From CAZEJS01 sp964512645 (lineage in GTDB: Bacteria; Actinomycetota; Geothermincolia; Fen-727; Anoxymicrobiaceae): a DNA stretch of 61,265 nucleotides. The stretch is from NCBI GenBank assembly GCA_964512645.1, contig CAZEJS010000016.1, positions 1 to 61,265 on the forward strand, read 5' to 3'. Numbering within the stretch: the stretch's first letter is position 1; every line of letters begins with the position of its first letter. Both the position numbers and the translations under genes were made by a program. Shown here piece after piece: positions 8,360 to 16,354 of the stretch. The notes beneath the pieces are model-generated. The model made no database searches. It was given only the letters and a program-made list of their open reading frames with translations, and had not been told where the DNA came from.

Positions 8360-9460
8360 ATGGAATGGCTGGATACCGGGGAGCTCCCGCTCGTCGATGA
8401 GACCGTCAGGCGCTTCGCCGCCGTCGAGCTGGAGGGAAAAGTCTTCGACCTCGACGCCTCCAGCGCGCCGGCCTTTCCCCGTGCCGCCCTGGACGCCCTG
8501 GCGGACCTGGGGTTCCTCTGGGGCCCCGCCCCGGAGGACGCAGGAAGCGACATGGAGGACCTCGCCTGCGTGGTGGTCCTCGCCGGCCTTGCGAGGACCT
8601 GCGCGGGCTTCTCGGCGATAGTGGCGTCGCATTACGCGGCGCTCCGGGCGCTCCTGTCGCTCCCGGGAGGCGCCCTGATTTCCAGGCGGCTCGCCGGAGA
8701 CCGGGGGGCGGGGCTCCTCGGGATCGCGCTGGAGCGGGGCGTCCGTCCGTTCGACGGGACGGGGCCCTCGGGGGGTCGGGGCCGCGCGCCGGGGCACGGC
8801 CCGGCCGAGTTCCTGGCACTGCCCGCCCCGGAGCTGGTGGACGCCGTGGTGCTCCCGGGAGCGGGAGCCGCGGGCGGCCCGCTCTTCCTGGCGGATGGCG
8901 CCGCCCTGGCGGGAAAGCGGGGCGCGCCCGTGGGCCTGTCCGGTTGCGAGGAGATGCCGGTGGCCCGGCTGGAACTGTCGGCGCGCGACCTCCAGGAATA
9001 CGAAGAGGTCGCCCCCGGGACGAGCGCCGGGGCCACCCGGAGCGCCGCCGTATCCTCCCTCAAGCTCTACTACTCGGCCATCATGTACGGCGCCGCGAGG
9101 GACGCCGCCGAATGCGCCCTGGGGTATTCGCGGCAGCGCAGGCAGACGGGACGGCCGATCTGCATGCACCAGAACGTCCACAAGAAGCTCCTGGAGATGG
9201 AGGTTTCCAACCAGGCCATGGCCTCCTTCCTCTACCGGGTGGCCTCCGGCGGCGAAACCGGGGGCTCCTTCGGACTGGTGGACATGCTCTACGCGTTCGT
9301 TCGCGAGCGGTCGGAGGTCGTGGTGAACGAGGCGATGCAGAACATGGGGGGCTACGGCTACGTCCGGGAGTACGGGATCGAGAAGAAGCTGCGCGACGTA
9401 AAAACTCTGCAGGCGCTGCTCCCGACCGCGCTGACCGACTGGGCGGCGGCCAGGGATTGA
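8360..9460 (+). CDS. Acyl-CoA dehydrogenase-like protein, degenerate partner subunit
   Basis: 366 residues of acyl-CoA dehydrogenase fold, recognised mainly in the C-terminal helical half: YSRQRRQTGRPI near residue 255 and MQNMGGYGYVREYGIEKKLRD near 325-345. The final EGT loop of the family is absent (the chain ends KTLQALLPTALTDW), and the N-terminal beta region is poorly conserved. Its ATG follows the catalytic-type gene by a single base, so the two are probably translated together. This matches known alpha2-beta2 acyl-CoA dehydrogenases of actinobacterial sterol side-chain degradation (FadE28/FadE29 type), where one chain lacks catalytic residues; the pairing here is inference. Confidence 0.85.
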   Translation: MEWLDTGELPLVDETVRRFAAVELEGKVFDLDASSAPAFPRAALDALADLGFLWGPAPEDAGSDMEDLACVVVLAGLARTCAGFSAIVASHYAALRALLSLPGGALISRRLAGDRGAGLLGIALERGVRPFDGTGPSGGRGRAPGHGPAEFLALPAPELVDAVVLPGAGAAGGPLFLADGAALAGKRGAPVGLSGCEEMPVARLELSARDLQEYEEVAPGTSAGATRSAAVSSLKLYYSAIMYGAARDAAECALGYSRQRRQTGRPICMHQNVHKKLLEMEVSNQAMASFLYRVASGGETGGSFGLVDMLYAFVRERSEVVVNEAMQNMGGYGYVREYGIEKKLRDVKTLQALLPTALTDWAAARD

Positions 9461-9491
9461 GCCCCGCGGGCGGCCATCGTTTCTCCAGTGA

Positions 9492-9520
9492 CCGGGAGCG
9501 TTATTTCCGCCCGCTCCCGG
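9492..9520 (+). terminator. 9-bp hairpin after the acyl-CoA dehydrogenase pair
   Basis: CCGGGAGCG (9492-9500) pairs perfectly with CGCTCCCGG (9512-9520) around an 11-base loop, 31 bases after the stop at 9460. There is no T-run, so it may end transcription only weakly or protect the 3' end. The rest of the gap to 9741 holds no gene that I can see. Confidence 0.5.
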
Positions 9521-9741
9521 ACTCCCCCTGACGGCCCGCGGGTCCTTCGTCAAAAAACCGACAAAAACGCTGTCACACCCCCTCGATATACTTACTCACG
9601 GCAACATCCCCTCGACGTCCCCGCCGCTTCCGGTACGCCGGGAACCCCGGGGCAGGCTCCCGGCAGCGGCGGCCGGGGAGTCGAGATGTCATTCGACGGG
9701 GGGCCGGCGGACGGGCCGGGCCGCGAGCAAGGAGGTCGATC

Positions 9742-10374
9742 ATGAGCAACAAGAAGAAACCGATGGGCGTATACATCCTGCTGGACAGGACGGGCTCCAT
9801 GGCCCCGATTTGGGACGAGGCGGTATCCTCCGTCAACACCTACGTGAAAGAGCTCGGGAAGGACGGCGCGTCCGACCGCCTGACCCTGGCCGTCTTCGAC
9901 GCCTTCGACACCGGGATGCAGTTCGACGTGCTCCGCGACAAGGTGAAGATCGACGAATGGAAGCCGGTAGGCGCGGAGGAGGTCCTTCCCCGGGGGATGA
10001 CCCCCCTGCTGGACGCCCTGGTGAGGCTTATCGCCATGGCCGAAGAGGCCGGGAACCCCAAGACGGCCATCGTGGTGATGACCGACGGCTACGAGAACGC
10101 CAGCCGCGAGGTGAGCTGGAAGGCGGCGAAGGCGGCGATCGACAGGGCCGTCGCCCGTAAGTGGCAGGTCAACTTCCTCGGCGCCAACTTCGACGGCATC
10201 GCCCAGGCGGAGAGCGTCGGCGTGTCCAGGGAAAGGTCGATGAACTACGCGCGGGGCCACGGGGGCCGGGCGATGCGGTCGACCGCCGAGCGCCACCGAG
10301 AGTACCGCTACGCGGAACGCGACATCGCCTACCAGGAAGAGGACCGGGCCGAGGCCGGCGAGGACGAGGTCTGA
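9742..10374 (+). CDS. VWA (von Willebrand factor A) domain protein
   Basis: 210 residues forming one VWA domain. The metal site DRTGSM (a D-x-T-x-S form of the MIDAS) is near residue 13, the later MIDAS threonine is probably in RGMTPLLDAL near residue 88, and VVMTDGYENAS near residue 115 supplies the conserved Asp. There is no signal peptide or membrane segment, so it is intracellular, and the charged tail (EERDRAEAGEDE) looks disordered. Such proteins usually scaffold metal-dependent complexes, but no AAA ATPase or chelatase partner is adjacent. GGAGG precedes the ATG by 6-7 bases. A strong hairpin follows at 10411-10447. Confidence 0.88.
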   Translation: MSNKKKPMGVYILLDRTGSMAPIWDEAVSSVNTYVKELGKDGASDRLTLAVFDAFDTGMQFDVLRDKVKIDEWKPVGAEEVLPRGMTPLLDALVRLIAMAEEAGNPKTAIVVMTDGYENASREVSWKAAKAAIDRAVARKWQVNFLGANFDGIAQAESVGVSRERSMNYARGHGGRAMRSTAERHREYRYAERDIAYQEEDRAEAGEDEV

Positions 10375-10410
10375 ACCGCGGCGCCGCTTGACCTGGCGGC
10401 CTCGAAGCGC

Positions 10411-10447
10411 AGAATGGACATGGCGCGACTTGCGCCATGTCCGTTCT
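10411..10447 (+). terminator. Intrinsic terminator after the VWA gene
   Basis: A 16-bp stem (10411-10426 with 10432-10447, one G-T wobble, otherwise perfect) around a 5-base loop, followed by TCTTT. It lies 36 bases after the VWA stop and is the cleanest Rho-independent-like hairpin in this part of the window. Confidence 0.72.
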
Positions 10448-10507
10448 TCTTTGAGGGGACCGGCGGGCGGGCCGGAAGGTCCGTCGCCCGGCGAAGGTGG
10501 TGACGTG

Positions 10508-10915
10508 ATGGAAGCGATGCTCCTGCTCTGCGATTACGCGGAGGCCGTCAACGGCAAGCTGTACATCATGGGAGGCGGCTGGACGATCTGCCCGCCGGGG
10601 CCCAGGCTCATGGCGGTGGCGGTGCGCGTCAGCGTCCCCTGGGACCAGACCAACGTTAGGCACCGGCTGGACCTTTTTCTCCAGGACGCCGGGGGCAGCC
10701 CGGTGAAACTCGGCGACCCGCCGCAGCCCGTGGTGAAGACCGGCGACTTCGAGGTCGGGCGGCCCGCCGGCGTACCCGCCGGCACCGAGATGGAGTTCAC
10801 CGCCGTCTTCGGGTTCGTCAGCCTCCCCGTCGAGCCGGACACGGGCTACCGCTGGCAGCTCGAGATAGACGGAAAGCCCTCGGGCCACGCGTCTTTCCGC
10901 ACCACCCCCTCCTGA
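10508..10915 (+). CDS. Small DUF6941-like protein of unknown function
   Basis: 135 residues. The N-terminus (LCDYAEAVNGKLYIMGGGW) and a beta-rich body with a GF/FVSLPVEPDTGYRW segment resemble the DUF6941 family as I remember it: small cytoplasmic beta-sandwich proteins of unknown role. No catalytic motif or signal peptide is visible. The ATG at 10508 is preceded by GAAGGTGG; a GTG one codon earlier is an alternative. It stands between the VWA terminator and the FGGY kinase gene, and its function cannot be inferred from context. Confidence 0.72.
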   Translation: MEAMLLLCDYAEAVNGKLYIMGGGWTICPPGPRLMAVAVRVSVPWDQTNVRHRLDLFLQDAGGSPVKLGDPPQPVVKTGDFEVGRPAGVPAGTEMEFTAVFGFVSLPVEPDTGYRWQLEIDGKPSGHASFRTTPS

Positions 10916-11041
10916 CCGGCCCGCCCCGGCGGACTTTGAACGCCCGGGCACCGCGGGTTATCCTTGACCTGCCGGGCGAATCGCCGACGGAGCGCGAACC
11001 GCGCCCGCGCGTCCCGGCGGCGGTCACGATTGGGGGACGAG

Positions 11042-12625
11042 ATGAGCCGCAAGTACATCCTGGTCAACGACGTTGGAACAACCGGCACCCGCGCGGTCAT
11101 CTACGACACCGACGCCAACGTGGTCGGTGACTGCTACACGGAGCTGGAGCAGATCTTCCCCAGGCCGGGCTGGACCGAACAGGACCCGTTGGACATCTAC
11201 GACAAGTGCGTGGAAGTCACCGTCGGGGCCCTCGAGAAGGCGAGGCTGGAGGCGTCGGACATCTCCGCGATGGGGATCGCCACCCAGAGGACGACCAGCC
11301 TGCTCTGGGACAGGAAGACGGGCGAGCCGGTCTACAACTTCATCACCTGGCAGGACACCAGGATGTCGGATGTCTGCGAGCGGATCAACCGCTCCGGCCT
11401 CTTCCGGGCCCTGCACCTCGCCGGCGGCGCCTTCCAGCGCCTGGCGTCGGTCAGCGGCGGTCTGAAGCACAGCCCGCTGGGCAAACTCCTGATAACCGCG
11501 GGCCATTTCACGGTGACGCCGGGGATGTCCTCCGCCCAGGCGCGCTGGGTGCTGGACAACGTCGAAGGGGCCGCCGGGAAGGCGGAGGCCGGCGACCTGC
11601 TGTTCGGGACGGTCGACACCTGGCTGGTGTGGAAGTACACCGGCGGCGGCGTGCACGCCACCGACTTCTCGAACATCAGCGCCACCGGCATGTACGACCC
11701 GTTCGGGATGCGCTGGAGCCCGCTGCTCCTCAAGCCGTTCGAGCTGCCCGGCGGCCTGGTGTTCCCCGAAATCCGGGAGACGAACGGCTATTTCGGATCC
11801 ACTGACGTCTTCGGGGCTGAGATCCCCATCAGGTGCGTCGTCGCCGACCAGCAGGCCGCCCTCTTCGGTGAGACCTGCTTCGAGGCGGGCAGCGTGAAGT
11901 GCACCAACGGCACCGGGACATTCATCGACATGAACACCGGTGACGAGCCGCTGGCCTCCATCAACAAGCTCACTCCGATGATCGCCTGGAAGATGGACGG
12001 CAGGACCACCTACATGATGGAAGGCATAATCTCCAGCGCCGGGTCGTCCATCCAGTTCCTACGCGACAACCTCGGTCTCATCGAGAAGGCCTCCGACTCC
12101 GAGGACTGCTCGTTCCGCTGCGACGACACCGGGGGCGTTTACGTCGTCCCCGCTTTCACCGGGCTCACCGCGCCGTACTGGGACCCCTACGCCCGGGGGA
12201 CCGTCATCGGCCTTACCCGGGGAACCACCAGGGACCAGGTGGTGCGCGCGACCCTGGAATCCATCGCCTACCAGTGCAAGGACGTCGTCGCGGCGATGGA
12301 GCTCGACACCGGCATCGAGGTGAAGGACATCAAGGCGGACGGCGGGGCGTCGGGCAACAACTTCCTGCTGCAGTTCCTCGCCGATATGCTGGACACCGTC
12401 GTCGAGCGTCCGGAGGCGCTGGAGGCGACCGCCCTCGGCGCCGCCTATTTCACCGGCATCGCCACCGGCCAGTGGAAGTACCCCGACGACATCGTCAGGG
12501 TCCACCGGGTGGACAGGCGGTTCGAGCCCCGGATGCCGCCATCGACTCGCGACGCCCTGTACGCCGGGTGGAAGAGGGCCGTCGGCAGGGCCCGGCGGTG
12601 GGCCGACGTCGGACCCTGTGACTGA
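11042..12625 (+). CDS. FGGY-family carbohydrate kinase, glycerol-kinase-like
   Basis: 527 residues of the FGGY/ASKHA fold, closest in pattern to glycerol kinase: NDVGTTGTRAV at the N-terminus (phosphate loop), PGWTEQDP, ATQRTTSLLWD, ITWQDTR, ADQQAALFGE and GGASGNNFLLQ near residue 440. In E. coli GlpK the substrate loop reads QRE, whose Glu contacts glycerol; here it is QRT, while Trp, Asp and Gln contacts (ITW, ADQQ) remain. So the phosphorylated polyol may differ from glycerol. ATG 11042 has GGGGGA upstream; the frame stays open to 10964 but that part looks non-coding. No glycerol-3-phosphate dehydrogenase or facilitator is adjacent. Confidence 0.88.
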   Translation: MSRKYILVNDVGTTGTRAVIYDTDANVVGDCYTELEQIFPRPGWTEQDPLDIYDKCVEVTVGALEKARLEASDISAMGIATQRTTSLLWDRKTGEPVYNFITWQDTRMSDVCERINRSGLFRALHLAGGAFQRLASVSGGLKHSPLGKLLITAGHFTVTPGMSSAQARWVLDNVEGAAGKAEAGDLLFGTVDTWLVWKYTGGGVHATDFSNISATGMYDPFGMRWSPLLLKPFELPGGLVFPEIRETNGYFGSTDVFGAEIPIRCVVADQQAALFGETCFEAGSVKCTNGTGTFIDMNTGDEPLASINKLTPMIAWKMDGRTTYMMEGIISSAGSSIQFLRDNLGLIEKASDSEDCSFRCDDTGGVYVVPAFTGLTAPYWDPYARGTVIGLTRGTTRDQVVRATLESIAYQCKDVVAAMELDTGIEVKDIKADGGASGNNFLLQFLADMLDTVVERPEALEATALGAAYFTGIATGQWKYPDDIVRVHRVDRRFEPRMPPSTRDALYAGWKRAVGRARRWADVGPCD

Positions 12626-12777
12626 GGCCCGGAACGGCGGTCAGTCCCCTGGCGGCCGGGGCCGCGTATCGCCGCCGCGACGGCTCAGCGGACAGGGCAC
12701 GCCGCTCCGGACCTGCCGGTGACTCCCGGGGGGGCGCCTGTGCCCGCTGTGAGGTTTTTCCTTCCCATGCGTGAATC

Positions 12778-12799
12778 GTGGAGGTATAATCCACTCCAC
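12778..12799 (+). promoter_or_regulatory. TATAAT enclosed in an inverted repeat upstream of the glutamine synthetase
   Basis: GTGGAG (12778-12783) and CTCCAC (12794-12799) flank TATAAT at 12785-12790. A T5 run follows at 12801-12805, so the element could be read either as a -10 box inside an operator, about 100 bases before the GTG at 12889, or as a short terminator after the kinase gene. The -35 region is unconvincing. The remaining bases of the 12626-12888 gap show nothing else. Confidence 0.45.
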
Positions 12800-12888
12800 A
12801 TTTTTCAGGAACGAAAGCGGGCGCCGGCCAACCACCACGGCTCCATCCATCCGCGAGGCGGCAGCGGACCCGCGAGGAGGAGGCGCCC

Positions 12889-14385
12889 GTGGACATCCAG
12901 ATGAGCCCGAACAAACTGGTGCAGTTTCTCGGCAAACCGCCCGACGAGTTCACCAAGCGGGACATAATCCGCTTCATCGAAGCGAACGAGATACGAATGG
13001 TGAACTTCCGGTACGTCGGCGGTGACGGCAGGCTCAAGCAGCTCAACTTCGTCATCAACAACAGGGCCCACCTCGACACCCTGCTGTCCGCGGGTGAGCG
13101 GGTTGACGGCTCGAGCCTCTTTTCGTACATTGACGCGGCGTCCAGCGACCTTTACGTCATCCCCCGGTTCAAGACCGCGTACGTGAACCCGTTTTCCCCC
13201 ATCCCGGCGCTCGATATCCTCTGCTCCTACTACACTCACGAGGGCGTGCCGCTTCCGAGCTCACCGGAGAACGTGCTCCGCAAGGCGCACCAGGCCCTGA
13301 AGGAAAACACGGGGCTCAGCCTGGAGGCCCTCGGGGAGCTGGAATACTACGTCTTCTCCGACAAGCAGGAGGTGTACCCCAGCGACCCCCAGAAAGGCTA
13401 CCACGAGTCGTCCCCGTTCTCGAAGTGGGAACTGCTGCGCCGCGAAGCCATGGAGACGATCGCGCAGTCCGGCGGCGTCATCAAGTACGGGCACACCGAG
13501 GTCGGTTTCGTTAGCGGCCAGTACCAGGACATGGAGCAGCACGAGATCGAGTTCGCCCCCGTCCCCCTCGAAGACGCCGCCGACCAGATCGTCATCGGCA
13601 AGTACATACTCAGGATGACCGGCTACAAGTACAAGGTGCCCATAAGCTTCGCCCCGAAGATCGTGGTCGGACACGCCGGAAGCGGACTGCACATCCACTC
13701 GAAACTCATCAAGGGAAAAGAGAACATGCTGGTCCAGGACGGGCACCTGAGCGATGTCGCGCGGCGCAACATCGCCGGATACCTGAGGCTCGCGAAGTCA
13801 CTGACCGCTTTCGGCAACACCGTGCCCCTGTCGTACCTCAGGCTGGTGCCCCACCAGGAAGCGCCAACCAACATATGCTGGGGGGACAGGAACCGGTCCG
13901 CCCTCGTCCGGGTACCCCTCGGCTGGCTTGGCGTCAACAGCATGGTAAGGGACGCCAACCCCCAGGAGACGGAAGAGTTCGAGCAGGCTTACGACAACCA
14001 GACCGTCGAGTTCCGCTCCCCGGACGGTTCCGCGAACATCTACTTCCTGCTGGCCGGCCTGGCGGTGGCGGCCAGGCACGGGCTGGAGATGCCCGACGCG
14101 ATCGAGTACTCCAACAACCTGTACGCGGACGTCAATATCTTCGAGGACGAGCATTCGGACGTGAGGGGCAGGCTGCCCCAACTGCCCGCGTCGTGCTGGG
14201 AGTCGGCCGACCACCTGCTCGAGGACCGGGAGATCTACGAGGCCGACGGGGTGTTCTCCCCGGTGCTCATCGACGGCGTGGTAAGGATGCTCCGTGGTTA
14301 CAACGACCTGGACCTGAGCGAGAAGCTCTACGGCAGGGACCAGGAGATCGAAGCCCTCATCAAGGAGTACCTGTACTGCTCGTGA
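12889..14385 (+). CDS. Glutamine synthetase family protein (divergent type I)
   Basis: 498 residues with the glutamine-synthetase order: beta-grasp N-terminus, VDGSSLFSY near residue 70, GELEYYVF (metal Glu), HEIEFAP, GSGLHIHSKL (ATP/metal loop, the usual GDNGSG being GHAGSG), LRLVPHQEAPTNICWGDRNRSA and VEFRSPDGSANIY near residue 380. The active-site skeleton is there but several positions differ from GlnA, so it could be ordinary ammonia assimilation or a gamma-glutamyl-amine/amino-acid ligase. GTG 12889 has GAGGAGGAGG about 6 bases upstream; ATG 12901 is too far from it. The gene is monocistronic. Confidence 0.88.
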   Translation: MDIQMSPNKLVQFLGKPPDEFTKRDIIRFIEANEIRMVNFRYVGGDGRLKQLNFVINNRAHLDTLLSAGERVDGSSLFSYIDAASSDLYVIPRFKTAYVNPFSPIPALDILCSYYTHEGVPLPSSPENVLRKAHQALKENTGLSLEALGELEYYVFSDKQEVYPSDPQKGYHESSPFSKWELLRREAMETIAQSGGVIKYGHTEVGFVSGQYQDMEQHEIEFAPVPLEDAADQIVIGKYILRMTGYKYKVPISFAPKIVVGHAGSGLHIHSKLIKGKENMLVQDGHLSDVARRNIAGYLRLAKSLTAFGNTVPLSYLRLVPHQEAPTNICWGDRNRSALVRVPLGWLGVNSMVRDANPQETEEFEQAYDNQTVEFRSPDGSANIYFLLAGLAVAARHGLEMPDAIEYSNNLYADVNIFEDEHSDVRGRLPQLPASCWESADHLLEDREIYEADGVFSPVLIDGVVRMLRGYNDLDLSEKLYGRDQEIEALIKEYLYCS

Positions 14386-14419
14386 GATGGGCCCGCTCGC
14401 TCCACGTCCGGGAGACCGT

Positions 14420-15403
14420 TCACATCCCGAAAAGGGCCTGCATGACGCCGGTCGGGTCCAGCAGGTTAGAGGGGCGCTCCCCGTACCATCCGCCGGTCCA
14501 GGTGGTGGTGCCCGGCGCGTACTGCTCGAGGTGGAGCTGGACCGTGCCCGACACCACGCCGATGACCTGGTTTCGCGCGACGCGGCTGCCCACCGACAGC
14601 GAAGGCTTGCGGACCTCCGCGTAGTTGATGACAAAATCTCCGTGGTCGATCAGCAGGCCGTAGGTGACCTCCCCGTTGGCCCGGGTGTAGAAAGGCGCGA
14701 CCTTCACCACGGTGCCGTCCTTCATCGCGTGAACCGGCGCCCCTTCACCGCCCGGCGGGTATATGTCGACGCCCGCGTGCAGGCGTGCCCCCCCGTTGCG
14801 AGGAGCCCCGAAGTACGGGTAGTCCTGCGAGCCCGCCCCCCAGTGGCAGCAGGCGATAGATGCGTCCCTGGTGAACGGGTACAGGGGGGCTCCCTCCAGC
14901 GGGGCGGAAAGGCCCCCGTCCGCGGGGGCCGCGGGAGCCGGCGTCGGCTGTGCCTCGGGGGGCGCAGGCTCGTGGCCCTCCGCGGGAGGCGGCGCCGGCG
15001 CGGCGCCGGCCGGCGCGTCCTTTCCCTCTTCCTTGAACGGCACGTCCAGCAGGGCGATGGTGACCGACGAGCCCGCGCGGGCTTTCGCCCCCGTCGCGGG
15101 GGCCTGGTATCCGACTTTTTTCCCGCGGGCGCCCGCCGCCGTCACGTCCTGGGTGGGGTCGATCTCGACGCCGAGGCCGGCGCTTTTCAGCCTGGCCCTG
15201 GCCTGTTCGAACGTCAATCCCTCGACCCGGGGGACGCTGACGTAACCGCCGGACCCGCCCGGCAGCAGGACCACCAGCAGGACCACGGCCGCTGCCAGCA
15301 GCGCCGCGGCGCCGGCGCAGGCGGCCGCGATCGTCCACTTTCGCCGGTTTCTTCCGCCGCCCCTGCCCCTGTACCGGACGGATGTCCTCGATGCCGCGCT
15401 TAT
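14420..15403 (-). CDS. PASTA-domain M23 (LytM-type) peptidase-like protein, copy 2, probable ATA start
   Basis: A paralogue of the copy at 4872-5768: basic N-terminus, membrane helix (about residues 24-48), one PASTA domain, a Pro/Ala-rich linker and a LytM fold with HAGVD (HxxxD), IDHGD and QLH in place of HxH. The first conventional in-frame start (GTG 15286) lies inside the membrane helix. The frame continues upstream through an arginine-rich leader to a TGA at 15409-15407, with no ATG, GTG or TTG. An ATA at 15403 sits 7 bases after a perfect GGAGGT (15416-15411), so I place the start there. It would make about 327 residues. Confidence 0.78.
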   Translation of the reverse strand: MSAASRTSVRYRGRGGGRNRRKWTIAAACAGAAALLAAAVVLLVVLLPGGSGGYVSVPRVEGLTFEQARARLKSAGLGVEIDPTQDVTAAGARGKKVGYQAPATGAKARAGSSVTIALLDVPFKEEGKDAPAGAAPAPPPAEGHEPAPPEAQPTPAPAAPADGGLSAPLEGAPLYPFTRDASIACCHWGAGSQDYPYFGAPRNGGARLHAGVDIYPPGGEGAPVHAMKDGTVVKVAPFYTRANGEVTYGLLIDHGDFVINYAEVRKPSLSVGSRVARNQVIGVVSGTVQLHLEQYAPGTTTWTGGWYGERPSNLLDPTGVMQALFGM

Positions 15404-15713
15404 TTCTCACACCTCCAGCGCCGTGCGCGTTCGCCCCGGCCCCACTGCAGCCGGACAGTCCCGGCGCACCCCGTTGCTATCACTGACGCGCACCCGGTCT
15501 TCGGGGATCCACGGTGGGGACGGCTTCACGAACTCCCCCTCCCGCGAGGCGTCCCGGGCCACCCGGGATTCGCCCCGTGCCGGGTCCGTCGGTCCTCTTA
15601 GATGATTCAATGCCCGCCGCGCGCGACCCTGCCGGTTCCCCGGGCCCGGGTTACCCTGCGGGGCCCTCGAGCCGCGCCGTTCACCGCGGGCGCATCCACC
15701 GGGGCGTGGCGCT
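15404..15713. other. 310-base gap with no gene found
   Basis: The gap lies between the selenoprotein stop and the start of PASTA-M23 copy 2, both on the minus strand. I looked for a tRNA-Sec gene and other RNAs because of the neighbouring selenoprotein and found no T-loop or acceptor pairing. Open frames here are Arg/Pro-rich and unsupported. The ribosome site of the downstream gene is at 15411-15416. Confidence 0.5.
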
Positions 15714-16316
15714 TCAAAGCGGGCAGGTCAGGTCGTCGGCCGGCGGCTTCCCCGTGAGCGCGCGCCGCACGTTCACCAGGAGGTTGGTGCAGAACATCGC
15801 CTTCATCACCGCCAGCACACACTCTATCTCCGCAGACGTGAACGCCGACTCGAACGCTTCCCTGGAGACCGGGCCGACCCCCTCCCTGCGGGTCAGGAAC
15901 TCCCTCACGTAAGTGAGCGCGGCGTGCGTCCGGGTGTCGAAAGATCGGGGGTCCAGCCGCGCCAGGTCGGCTACCTGCTCCCTGCTCAGCCCCGCGGCTC
16001 GACCGAACCGCTTGTGCGCCATCAGTCACGGGGCGCAGGAGTTGGACATCGCGGTGACGATCATTATCTGCTCCCGGAAAGCGGGTTCGATGGCGCGGAG
16101 GAGGTAGACGCGCGCCAGCGGGACCACCATCCCCAGCAGCTCGCGCTGGTGGTAGGCGAAATGCGATAGCCCGCGGTAACGCCGGCCTCCGGAGGGGACA
16201 CAATCACCTTCCCAGTCGAGCTCGTGCATGCCGACCGCGCGCTCGCCGCGGGCCGCCGCCGCGATTATCGCTGCCGCGCCGATGAGCCCTGTGCCCGCGA
16301 TCTTCCAGGCCTTCAC
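15714..16316 (-). CDS. AhpD/carboxymuconolactone-decarboxylase-fold selenoprotein (in-frame TGA = Sec)
   Basis: Two halves of one AhpD-like chain are separated by a single in-frame TGA at 16028-16026. Read through, the active site is CAPULMAH (C94, U97, H101), aligning with the CxxCxxxH of AhpD (CSHCLVAH in the mycobacterial protein as I recall it), with Sec replacing the second, reactive Cys. The helices around it fit the family: REQIMIVTAMSNS before, RFGRAAGLSREQVADL after. A SECIS-like hairpin follows the TGA. About 200 residues from GTG 16316, with GGAGG 10 bases upstream. An N-terminal hydrophobic stretch suggests export or membrane anchoring. Likely role: thiol peroxidase or disulfide reductase. 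Standard gene calling would split it into two false proteins of about 100 residues. Confidence 0.88.
15994..16028 (-). promoter_or_regulatory. Bacterial SECIS-like element just after the Sec codon
   Basis: On the minus strand, 14 bases after the TGA (16028-16026) a 7-bp stem (16011-16005 with 16000-15994, including one G-U pair) closes a GGTC loop (16004-16001). The E. coli fdhF SECIS also presents a GGUC-containing loop, and the 21-base distance from TGA to loop falls in the range I recall for bacterial elements (roughly 16-37). It should recruit SelB during translation. Confidence 0.78.
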
Positions 16317-16354
16317 GGTATCTTCGCCTCCCACGTTCGCCGACCCGCCGAACG

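Noticed and set aside
9541..9741. ATACTT-containing promoter before the VWA gene
   Set aside because: No -35 element at an acceptable distance could be found.
15404..15713. Possible tRNA-Sec (selC) gene next to the selenoprotein
   Set aside because: No T-loop (TTCRA), no long acceptor pairing and no UCA-anticodon arm could be assembled on either strand.
15714..16334. Two separate genes or a simple pseudogene at the AhpD-like locus
   Set aside because: Frame and family similarity are continuous through the TGA, the TGA falls exactly on the active-site Cys position, and a SECIS-like hairpin follows; no other disruption is present.
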